Shown: in pieces, positions 7,692 to 14,113 of the stretch
Numbering within the stretch: position 1 is the first letter of the stretch
Layout: each line of letters begins with the position of its first letter
Assembly (NCBI GenBank): GCA_910583785.1
Contig: CAJTZK010000002.1
Location: 62,001 to 126,000, forward strand
DNA length: 64,000 bases
Reading direction: 5' to 3'
DNA from: an uncultured Oscillibacter sp.
GTDB lineage: Bacteria > Bacillota > Clostridia > Oscillospirales > Oscillospiraceae
Notes under the pieces: model-generated
What the model was told of the DNA's origin: nothing
Databases searched by the model: none
The model's input: the letters and a program-made list of their open reading frames with translations, nothing else
Position numbers and translations under genes: made by a program

Positions 7692-7768
7692 GGACGATTA
7701 GCTCAGCTGGCTAGAGCACCTGCTTGACGTGCAGGGGGTCACAGGTTCGAGTCCTGTATCGTCCACCA
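7692..7768 (+). tRNA. tRNA-Val (anticodon GAC), CCA encoded
   Basis: The 77-base cloverleaf reads as follows. The acceptor stem GGACGAT pairs with ATCGTCC, and the D-arm is GCTCAGCTGGCTAGAGC. The anticodon arm CCTGC-TTGACGT-GCAGG gives anticodon GAC (valine). The T-arm is ACAGG-TTCGAGT-CCTGT, followed by discriminator A and an encoded CCA. It has its own promoter and a hairpin terminator three bases after the end. Confidence 0.96.
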
Positions 7769-7770
7769 AA

Positions 7771-7807
7771 AAAACCTTGAAACCGCCTGGTTTCAAGGTT
7801 TTCTTTT
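7771..7807 (+). terminator. Intrinsic terminator of tRNA-Val
   Basis: AAAACCTTGAAACC (7771-7784) pairs with GGTTTCAAGGTTTT (7789-7802) around GCCT. It is followed by TTCTTTT. Confidence 0.88.
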
Positions 7808-7823
7808 CGTGGAGGTGCGCTTG

Positions 7824-8558
7824 ATGAGACGATCTGCCCTGGTTACCGGGGCCTCCCGGGGCATCGGGAGGGCCATTGCCGCCGCCCTGGCCCGGGAGGG
7901 CTGGCCAGTCTGCGTGAACTACCTGGAGCGCCGGGACACCGCCGGGGAGCTGGTCCGGGAGCTCCGGGACCAGGGCCGGGCCGCCATGGCCGTCCAGGCC
8001 GACGTGTCGGACCGGGAGGCGGTGGAGAACATGGTCCGGGCCGCGTCGGAGGAGCTGGGGCCCGTGGAGCTTTTGGTAAACAACGCGGGCATCTCCCACC
8101 AGGGCCTCTTCCAGGACCTGGACGACGGGGACTGGGACCGCCTCCTGGCGGTGAACCTCACCGGGCCCCGGAACGCCATTGGGGCGGTCCTGCCCCACAT
8201 GCTCAGTGGGAAGCGGGGGTGCATCATAAACGTCTCCTCCGTCTGGGGCCTCCGGGGAGGCAGCTGCGAGACGGCCTATGCCGTGACCAAGGCGGGAATC
8301 ATCGGCCTCACCCGTTCCCTGGCCTTGGAGCTGGCCCCCTCGGGCATACGGGTGAACTGCGTGGCCCCCGGGTGCGTGGAGACGGACATGGTCCGCCGCC
8401 TGGGGGAGGAGACCCGGTCGATGCTGGTGGAGGAGACCCCCCTGGGACGCCTGGGCAGGCCGGAGGACATCGCGGAGGCGGCGGCCTTCCTGGCCTCGGA
8501 AAAGGCGGCGTTCATCACCGGGCAGGTGCTGACAGCCGACGGAGGGTTTACCGTTTAA
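7824..8558 (+). CDS. Short-chain dehydrogenase/reductase, FabG-like
   Basis: The 244-aa classical SDR has the nucleotide-binding motif TGASRGIGRA near residue 10 and NNAG near residue 86. The catalytic Ser (INVSSVWG) and Tyr-x-x-x-Lys (AYAVTKAG) lie in the middle. The C-terminal GRLGRPEDIAEAAAFLAS and ITGQVLTADGG segments are typical of 3-oxoacyl-ACP reductases. It is NAD(P)H-dependent and cytoplasmic. It stands alone after tRNA-Val, not in a fatty-acid operon, so the true substrate is uncertain. The ATG at 7824 has GGAGGT seven bases upstream. Confidence 0.85.
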   Translation: MRRSALVTGASRGIGRAIAAALAREGWPVCVNYLERRDTAGELVRELRDQGRAAMAVQADVSDREAVENMVRAASEELGPVELLVNNAGISHQGLFQDLDDGDWDRLLAVNLTGPRNAIGAVLPHMLSGKRGCIINVSSVWGLRGGSCETAYAVTKAGIIGLTRSLALELAPSGIRVNCVAPGCVETDMVRRLGEETRSMLVEETPLGRLGRPEDIAEAAAFLASEKAAFITGQVLTADGGFTV

Positions 8559-8615
8559 GAAAGAAAAGACATCCAGGAGGAGGGCCGGAAGGCGGGCCTC
8601 TATAAAGAGGGGAAG

Positions 8616-8650
8616 GACAAGGCGGGCCGCAGCGGCCCGCCTTGTCTTTT
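8616..8650 (+). terminator. Intrinsic terminator after the SDR gene
   Basis: GACAAGGCGGGCCGC (8616-8630) pairs with GCGGCCCGCCTTGTC (8632-8646), followed by a T-run. Confidence 0.8.
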
Positions 8651-8755
8651 TGGGTGCGGCATAGCCCGCCGGGCGCGTTCCGGGAGGGCGTCCGCAGGGG
8701 ACACGGGGAATCCAGGGGGTTCAACGTGGACGGCTCCCCGGGACGCTGGGCAGGG

Positions 8756-9265
8756 TTATCCCTTCTTCCGCACCAGGCAAATCCCGGCGGCTGATCCGGC
8801 CAGGAGAAACGGCGCTGCCCGGACGAATAACCACTCAAGCGCGTGGAACGCCACACCGGTTACCGCGGTTTCGGGGTGGCTGTAATCCCAGCCCAAGTAA
8901 GGGCTCTTGAGCACGGTGAGGGCCGCGAAAACCACCACGGTGACTATGCACAATAGGATCAGCCCCCACCGGAGCGCTGTTTGCCTGGCCGCGTTCCTGC
9001 GCGCGAGCTGTAGGTTCAGGACCTCGAGCTTCCCGGCAACCGCCTGTAAGCCGTCCTCCTCCGCCGGGGCAACGGTTTCTCCAAGCAGAACGCTTACGGG
9101 CGTTTCCAATGCCTCTGACAGGGTAATCAGCATGTCGGCGTCTGGAACCGACAGGCCCTGCTCCCACTTCGAGATGGTCTGCCGCACCACATTCAGCTTG
9201 ATGGCCAGCTCCTCCTGCGAGAGCCCCTTGGATTTCCGGATTGTTTTCATGTTTTCGTTTAGCAT
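8756..9265 (-). CDS. XRE-family helix-turn-helix regulator with membrane-spanning C-terminus
   Basis: The 169-aa protein has an N-terminal Cro/C1 helix-turn-helix at residues about 3-58 (KTIRKSKGLSQEELAIKLNV, then RQTISKWEQGLSVPDADML). A linker and two hydrophobic segments follow, near residues 99-116 (WGLILLCIVTVVVFAALTVL) and 140-163 (WLFVRAAPFLLAGSAAGICL). Such membrane-linked XRE proteins are common in gut Firmicutes and usually control an adjacent unit. The start at 9265 is supported by AAAGGAGG upstream and a promoter at 9290-9319. Its target is not evident; the 56-aa gene and ABC operon upstream are candidates. Confidence 0.82.
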   Translation of the reverse strand: MLNENMKTIRKSKGLSQEELAIKLNVVRQTISKWEQGLSVPDADMLITLSEALETPVSVLLGETVAPAEEDGLQAVAGKLEVLNLQLARRNAARQTALRWGLILLCIVTVVVFAALTVLKSPYLGWDYSHPETAVTGVAFHALEWLFVRAAPFLLAGSAAGICLVRKKG

Positions 9266-9289
9266 CCAGGATGGCCTCCTTTCACGGAT

Positions 9290-9319
9290 ATCATAACAGA
9301 GGAACCTCCGTTGCGGCAA
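9290..9319 (-). promoter_or_regulatory. Promoter of the XRE gene
   Basis: On the minus strand TTGCCG (9314-9319) and TATGAT (9290-9295) are spaced by 18 bases. Confidence 0.5.
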
Positions 9320-9388
9320 GCAACGCAGAGTAACATGGCGGCGTTTTCCCGGCAAACCGGGATATTCCGGAACCATCACCATAGGGAA

Positions 9389-9424
9389 GCACCCGTTGAA
9401 AAGCCATTCCTTTCCAACGGGTGC
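9389..9424 (-). terminator. Hairpin after the 56-aa gene
   Basis: GCACCCGTTG (9389-9398) pairs with CAACGGGTGC (9415-9424), and the stem extends inward with one mismatch. No U-tract is present, so this is a putative terminator or RNA-stabilising stem. Confidence 0.45.
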
Positions 9425-9485
9425 CAGGCGTTCCCATGGCGGGCCAGCCAGGGCCCTCCGCGTTCCTTGCCCGCGCTTGCGCGCG

Positions 9486-9656
9486 TTATTGATACCGATA
9501 CTGCATCCCCGTGTACTGCTCGATGCAGCTGAAAAACAGGTCCCGGTTCCGGAACTCCAGCAGCTTGCAGTCCTCCTCCTCATGGAAGGACACGATCCGG
9601 CGGCGGGTATCGACCCAGACGCGCCAGAGGTTCTGCACGGATGTTGTTTGCTCCAT
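9486..9656 (-). CDS. Small conserved-looking protein, 56 aa
   Basis: This short frame starts with ATG at 9654-9656 behind AAAGGAGA and ends with TAA at 9486. The product starts MEQTTSVQNLWRVWVDTRRR, continues IVSFHEEEDCKLLEFRN and ends in EQYTGMQYRYQ. It is soluble, charged and without a signal peptide. It lies between the ABC permease and XRE genes on the same strand. A near-palindrome around TATAGT at about 9679-9697 could be its promoter/operator region. I do not recognise the family. The case for a gene rests on the ribosome site and the placement. Confidence 0.6.
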   Translation of the reverse strand: MEQTTSVQNLWRVWVDTRRRIVSFHEEEDCKLLEFRNRDLFFSCIEQYTGMQYRYQ

Positions 9657-9765
9657 AGGGGGAGTCTCCTTTCTCTTCGTCTATACTATAAAGACGATCC
9701 AGGAGGCGGTTTTGTTTCATTCCGCCGGGAAATTTTTAAAAAATTTTTTCGGACCGCCTCCCGGG

Positions 9766-11823
9766 TCAGTGGAGCAGCGCGGCGTCCACCTCTTCCCCAG
9801 GGTAAACGTAGGCGTCTCCGGGGTAGACGACGCTGCCGGAGCGGGGGAAGCTGTTGGGGTCGTAGTCCCCCTCGAAGGGCACGCCCGCTTCCCCGCTCTC
9901 CAGGGCGGACTGCTCCGCGTGGGTCAAGAGCTTCCGGCCCTCGTTCAGAACGCCCAGATCCTCCAGGGCCTTCAGGGTTTCCGTGCAGTAGGTGGAAAGG
10001 CCGATGGAGATGGTTTCATTCTGGACGTAGCTGTCCCGGTTGGGGCCGCTGTCCTGCAGTTCCAGGGCGTAATTGAGCTGGATGTGGAGATCGGAGACGG
10101 CCCGGTCGTACTCCTCGCCGCTGACGAGGAAGAGCGTCCGGCCAAAGTTCCCCGCCTGAATGTCCCGGCGGACGGCCTCCTCCAGGGCCCCGGCCTGCTC
10201 CAGCGTCAGGTCCAGTCCCTCGTAGCTCTGGGTTTCCGGGTTGTAGAGCGAGTCCACATAGCCCCCGGTGAGCCGGGCCTCCCGCAAATTTCTCCGACTC
10301 TGGACGGTAACGTCTCCAAAGATGCTGCTCTCCTGGAAGGCGGGGTCCGCCGCCAAGGCGGCCAGGACCCGGAGGGCCTCCGGCTGTTCGCCATCGGAGA
10401 CGGGGATATCGTAATAGCGGTAAACCGCGGACGAACGGCCCTCCTTGAGGCGGAAGGTCAGATGAAGCTGCGCGGTGCTGCGGTGAAGGCCGGAGCCCCA
10501 TATCCGCTCCAGGGCGTCCCGCTCCGCGATGACGGCGGCCTGGGCGTCCAGAATTTTCTGGATACCGGCGGGGTCCTCCAGCGTGGCGACGGCGGCGCCG
10601 CCGTGGACGCCGTAAAGGCGGGCGGTGACGCTCTCCAGCTCCCCGGCCTCCGGAACCCAGGCCTCCACGCCCCAGGGGTCGGCGGCGATGAGGCAGCAGA
10701 CCGCGACCGCGGCAACGGCGGTCCCCAGCACGCCCTTGGCGCTGCCCCGGAAGACCTGGAGGGACTTGGCCAGCAGCATGGAGGCGATGTAATAGCCCAA
10801 AACCCCGGCCACGGCCATGCAGACCGCCATGGGAACGGTGCTGGCGGTGGTGCCGGTCTGGAAGATATCCCGGCAGAACAGGGTGTAGAGCAGGGAGCCC
10901 CCGGCGATGGCGGCGCAGAAGGCCACGCCGTAGCGGAAAATGGGCTTCATCCACCCAACGGCCACCACCTCTCCGGCGCTCTCGCTCCTCCGGCGGCGGT
11001 ACAGGGCCCAGGCCGCCGCCAGCAGCACCGCGCCCGCCAGGGCATAGATGGCGATGAGCCAGCCGTTCACCAGGGTGACGGAGAGACTGCGTCCCCGGTC
11101 AATCCAGCCGTCCGGCATGAGGAGCTCTTCGTGCTCCACATGTGCGGAGAGCATCCGGGTGAGGTACATAGTGGGGGAGAGAAATTCCACCACGCCGCCG
11201 TAAGCCGCCTCCACGCCGAAGTAAAAGGCCGTCATCAGCCGGGACACCAGCCACTCGGCAAAGGCCGCCAGGAAGTGGAAAATGAAGTAGAAGGCGGCGA
11301 AGGCAAAGGGATTGCCGGTGACAAACACCACCAGCGTGGCGGTGGCAAAGTAGAAAAACGTATCCCCCAAAACGCCCAGGATGGTCACCAGCAATCCCAC
11401 CGGCTCGAAGACCCCCGCCGCCAGGGAGACCAGGATGGTCAGGGTCCCGGTGACGGCGTAGGGAATCAGCATCATGGAAAGGCCCGAGAGAAGGCTGGTG
11501 GTGAAGAGGCCCTTCCGGGTGATGGGCAGGGAGTGGTACATGCCCACGCTCCGGGTGTTGTACAGCCAGCCCCACACCGCCAGGGCGCAGAGGGCGCCGT
11601 ACACCAGGGAGACGGCGGGCACCGCGTAGATCAGGGCGTCATAGTAGAGGGAGGTGGCCTCCAGCCTGTTGTCGAGGAGGGGCCGCCCCTCATGGATGAG
11701 GAGGGCCAGCAGATACAGGGGGAACAGGGCCCCAATGATGGACGCGCCGCCCCACAACGGCCAGAACCGGGCGAGATTCTTTTTAAAGAGGGTGGGATTA
11801 AAGTACGATGTCTTTGACCGCAT
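9766..11823 (-). CDS. ABC transporter permease with large extracytoplasmic C-terminal domain
   Basis: The 685-aa protein has two parts. Residues 1-410 contain about nine or ten hydrophobic helices (for example ALIYAVPAVSLVYGALCALA and ALAGAVLLAAAWALY). Residues 410-685 are soluble and may face the exterior. It resembles permeases of the GntR(YtrA)-ABC type found in Firmicutes, which respond to cell-wall-active compounds or export small peptides. Its start overlaps the end of the ATPase gene by 26 bases, so the two are translationally coupled. Substrate unknown. Confidence 0.8.
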   Translation of the reverse strand: MRSKTSYFNPTLFKKNLARFWPLWGGASIIGALFPLYLLALLIHEGRPLLDNRLEATSLYYDALIYAVPAVSLVYGALCALAVWGWLYNTRSVGMYHSLPITRKGLFTTSLLSGLSMMLIPYAVTGTLTILVSLAAGVFEPVGLLVTILGVLGDTFFYFATATLVVFVTGNPFAFAAFYFIFHFLAAFAEWLVSRLMTAFYFGVEAAYGGVVEFLSPTMYLTRMLSAHVEHEELLMPDGWIDRGRSLSVTLVNGWLIAIYALAGAVLLAAAWALYRRRRSESAGEVVAVGWMKPIFRYGVAFCAAIAGGSLLYTLFCRDIFQTGTTASTVPMAVCMAVAGVLGYYIASMLLAKSLQVFRGSAKGVLGTAVAAVAVCCLIAADPWGVEAWVPEAGELESVTARLYGVHGGAAVATLEDPAGIQKILDAQAAVIAERDALERIWGSGLHRSTAQLHLTFRLKEGRSSAVYRYYDIPVSDGEQPEALRVLAALAADPAFQESSIFGDVTVQSRRNLREARLTGGYVDSLYNPETQSYEGLDLTLEQAGALEEAVRRDIQAGNFGRTLFLVSGEEYDRAVSDLHIQLNYALELQDSGPNRDSYVQNETISIGLSTYCTETLKALEDLGVLNEGRKLLTHAEQSALESGEAGVPFEGDYDPNSFPRSGSVVYPGDAYVYPGEEVDAALLH

Positions 11824-12691
11824 AGTCGGCGCCTCCTAACTCATAGATGAAAATTTCCTCCAGCGTCAGCGGCACGGCGTCCACCAGCATGGGCTCGTAG
11901 ACCGCCAGGCGGTGGGTGGCCTCCTCCGCGCTCATGCGCATAATAAGGGTGTGGATGCGCCCCACCTTGGAGGCGTGGAGCACCTCCAGGTCCTCCGGCA
12001 CGCCGCCGCCGTCCTTGAAGACCACCTGGAGCTTGACCATGTTGTCCTGCAATTGGGCCAGGGACCGCTCCAGCAAAACCCTGCCGTGGTCCAGGATGCC
12101 CACATGGTCGCACACGTCCTCCAGCTCCCGGAGGTTGTGGGAGGAGACCAGCACCGTGGTTCCCCGCTGGCTGACGTCCCCCAGCACCAGCGACCAGACC
12201 TGCCGCCGCATGACGGGGTCCAGGCCGTCCACCGGCTCGTCGAGAATCAGGTAATCCGGCATGGCGCTGAGGGTCAGCCAGAAGGCGGCCTGCTTCTGCA
12301 TGCCCTTGCTGAGGCGGCGGAGGGGGCGCTTCTCGTCGATCTGGAAGACCTCCTTGCATTTTTCATACCGCTCCATGGAGAAGCTGGGGTAAAAGCCCCG
12401 GTAGAACCGGCACATGTCCCGGATGGTGGCCTGGGGGAAGTAATACCAGTCGTCGGCAATGGCGGCGACCCGGGATTTCAGGGCCTCGTTCTCCCAGACG
12501 CTTTGGCCGTCGATGGTGAGCTCTCCCTCGTCCTGGCGGTAGATGCCGGTGAGGCAGCGGATGAGGGTGGATTTCCCCGCGCCGTTGGGGCCCACAAGGC
12601 CATAGACGCTTCCCGCGGGGACGGACAGGGTCACCCCGTCCAGGGCGGCGAAGCCGTCGAAACGCTTGACGGTGTTTGTCACTTGAATCAT
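11798..12691 (-). CDS. ABC transporter ATP-binding protein
   Basis: The 297-aa ATPase has Walker A GPNGAGKST near residue 35, signature LSKGMQKQ near residue 130 and Walker B YLILDEPVDGLD near residue 150. An H-loop follows in VLVSSHN. The signature starts LSKG rather than LSGG, as in many drug-export ATPases of the CcmA/YtrB type. It overlaps the GntR gene by four bases (ATGA) and the permease by 26, forming a tight three-gene operon. It energises the permease at 9766-11823. Confidence 0.88.
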   Translation of the reverse strand: MIQVTNTVKRFDGFAALDGVTLSVPAGSVYGLVGPNGAGKSTLIRCLTGIYRQDEGELTIDGQSVWENEALKSRVAAIADDWYYFPQATIRDMCRFYRGFYPSFSMERYEKCKEVFQIDEKRPLRRLSKGMQKQAAFWLTLSAMPDYLILDEPVDGLDPVMRRQVWSLVLGDVSQRGTTVLVSSHNLRELEDVCDHVGILDHGRVLLERSLAQLQDNMVKLQVVFKDGGGVPEDLEVLHASKVGRIHTLIMRMSAEEATHRLAVYEPMLVDAVPLTLEEIFIYELGGADYAVKDIVL

Positions 12692-13086
12692 CGTGCTTCC
12701 TCCTTGCGCCCCCCGGCGGGGGCCCCGCCGGATGGCTCTTCTTCAAGAAGAGCCATGAGCTCTTCCTGGCTGACGCCGAGGTACCGGAGCTCCGCCAGAA
12801 GCTCCCGGGCCTTTTCCCAGAGCTCCTCCCGGCGGGACGCGTCGGCGTCCGGGTCCCCGGTGGCGAAGCTGCCCTTCCCGGGGACGGAATAGATGTACCC
12901 CTCTCCCTCCAGCTCGTTATAAGCCCGCTGGATGGTGTTGGGATTGATGGACAGCTGGGTCGCCAGGGCCCGGACCGACGGGAGCTTTTCGTCGGCGCCA
13001 ATGGCCCCGGTGACAATCAGCTTGCGGAGCCCGTCCTTGATCTGTTCATAGATGGGGCGGGAGTCCCGGTAATTGAGGCTGATCAC
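12688..13086 (-). CDS. GntR-family regulator, YtrA subfamily
   Basis: The 132-aa protein consists of a winged-helix domain (YEQIKDGLRKLIVTG, LPSVRALATQLSINPNTIQR, YIYSVPGKGSFA) and a short helical tail (about residues 85-132) for dimerisation, the YtrA layout. It starts at GTG 13084-13086, six bases after GGAAGG; upstream in-frame sequence lacks a ribosome site. It is the first gene of the ABC operon and almost certainly represses it through the repeated ACTGT sites overlapping the promoter. YtrA-type repressors usually respond to cell-wall stress or antibiotics. Confidence 0.88.
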   Translation of the reverse strand: MISLNYRDSRPIYEQIKDGLRKLIVTGAIGADEKLPSVRALATQLSINPNTIQRAYNELEGEGYIYSVPGKGSFATGDPDADASRREELWEKARELLAELRYLGVSQEELMALLEEEPSGGAPAGGRKEEAR

Positions 13087-13122
13087 CGCATACCTTCCCT
13101 TCCGCGGCAGTTGGCCCGCCGC

Positions 13123-13185
13123 ACTGTGTTGGTGAACTGTATTAACTGTATTAAGAAAATTAACACAGTATGAGGCGTTTGTCAA
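13123..13185 (-). promoter_or_regulatory. Promoter and repeated operator of the GntR-ABC operon
   Basis: On the minus strand TTGACA (13180-13185) and TAATTT (13157-13162) are spaced by 17 bases. The inverted repeat ACTGTATTAA (13145-13154)/TTAACACAGT (13160-13169) covers the -10 box. Two more ACTGT copies lie at 13136-13140 and 13123-13127. This is a strong candidate for the YtrA-type repressor site. Confidence 0.75.
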
Positions 13186-13252
13186 GAGGGGAATGCAAAA
13201 ATAAGCGGCGGATGCTATCCTGTGGTTGCATTTTGAATGGGAGGCGCGGGAT

Positions 13253-13444
13253 ATGGAAAAACTGCTTATCATAAGTTGCAATGGCTATAGCTCTTCCTCG
13301 GAGGACCGGGCTATGGAAAAGGTAAACAAGCATTTGGAAGAGGGCTGGAGGGTGAAGATGATTTCCAGCACAGCGGCCGGGGATGGGGAAAGCCCGAGTG
13401 CCTATAGCTGGGCCTTTGTTGTCCTGGAAAAGGATGGGGAGTAA
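13253..13444 (+). CDS. Small protein, 63 aa, unknown function
   Basis: The ATG at 13253 is preceded by GGGAGG. The product reads MEKLLIISCNGYSSSSEDRA, then a helix-strand stretch MEKVNKHLEEGWRVKMISS and ends AFVVLEKDGE. The 'N-L-EGW-V-I-S ... VVLEK' pattern resembles small DUF4177-type proteins, but I cannot confirm the family. It is soluble, lies between the ABC operon regulator (divergent) and rpsO, and has no clear promoter that I could identify. Confidence 0.6.
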   Translation: MEKLLIISCNGYSSSSEDRAMEKVNKHLEEGWRVKMISSTAAGDGESPSAYSWAFVVLEKDGE

Positions 13445-13488
13445 CGGAAAAATTTTGCCCTTCCGGGGAAAAAAGCCGGGAAACCCCC

Positions 13489-13517
13489 TTTACAATGGGA
13501 AATCACTATGATATAGT
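13489..13517 (+). promoter_or_regulatory. Sigma-A promoter of rpsO
   Basis: TTTACA (13489-13494) and TATAGT (13512-13517) are spaced by 17 bases. It gives a leader of about 110 bases containing the palindrome CCCCGCGGGG (13595-13604) and the small hairpin GTGG-AAA-CCAC (13619-13629). The 5' arm of that hairpin overlaps the ribosome site. S15 is known to repress its own translation through such leaders in other bacteria. Confidence 0.7.
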
Positions 13518-13632
13518 AACGGAGTCCGCCCGGCGGACCATATTATCCCGCCCCGGAGCTTTGTTTCGAGGAGCTTCACCGGCCCGAGGCACAGCCCCGC
13601 GGGGAATCATGACGAAAGGTGGAAACCACACG

Positions 13633-13899
13633 ATGCTCCGTAAAGAAGAAAAGACCGCGATCATCAACGCCAACCGCACCCACGAGTCCGACACGGGCTC
13701 TCCCGAGGTCCAGATTGCCATCCTGACCGAGCGCATCAACGTCCTCACCGAGCATATGCGGGCCAACCCCCAGGACAAGCACTCCAACCGGGGCCTCCTG
13801 AAGATGGTCGGCAAGCGCCGCAGCCTCCTGGACTACCTCCAGAAGAAGGACGTGGAGCGTTACCGCGCCCTCATCGCCAAGCTGGGCATCCGTAAGTAA
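13633..13899 (+). CDS. rpsO: 30S ribosomal protein S15
   Basis: The 88-aa protein has the standard S15 length and motifs: SDTGSPEVQIAILTERI (residues about 20-36), DKHSNRGLLKMVGKRR (48-63) and LDYLQKKDVERY. It binds 16S rRNA early in small-subunit assembly. The ATG at 13633 is ten bases after AGGTGG. It is followed by a strong terminator and then pnp, the widespread rpsO-pnp order. Confidence 0.97.
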   Translation: MLRKEEKTAIINANRTHESDTGSPEVQIAILTERINVLTEHMRANPQDKHSNRGLLKMVGKRRSLLDYLQKKDVERYRALIAKLGIRK

Positions 13900-13906
13900 G
13901 ACGCAG

Positions 13907-13938
13907 ACAGGGCGGCGGACTCTCGCCGCCCTGTTTTC
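13907..13938 (+). terminator. Intrinsic terminator of rpsO
   Basis: ACAGGGCGGCG (13907-13917) pairs with CGCCGCCCTGT (13924-13934) around a six-base loop, followed by TTTT. In the rpsO-pnp arrangement some transcripts may read through into pnp. Confidence 0.85.
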
Positions 13939-14113
13939 CGTACCCTGTCCCTGTCCACTCCGCGGGAGCCGCCGCTTTTTGTGTTTGAAAGACCGCCTGG
14001 GCCCGGCGCCGGCCCCCCTCCCTCCGCAGAGGGAGCTGGGACGGTTTGACCGGACGGCCTTTCAAATACGAAAAGGACGCTCCCGCCCCGACGAAATGAA
14101 AAGGAGCAAACCT

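Noticed and set aside
9701..9762. Inverted GGAGGCGGT/ACCGCCTCC with an A/T run as the terminator of the ABC permease gene
   Set aside because: The arms are about 42 bases apart and the T-run lies inside the loop, so an intrinsic terminator is not convincing.
9511..11817. 768-aa open frame antisense to the ABC permease
   Set aside because: It is a low-complexity Gly/Asp/Gln-rich translation typical of antisense shadows; the opposite strand encodes a clear permease.
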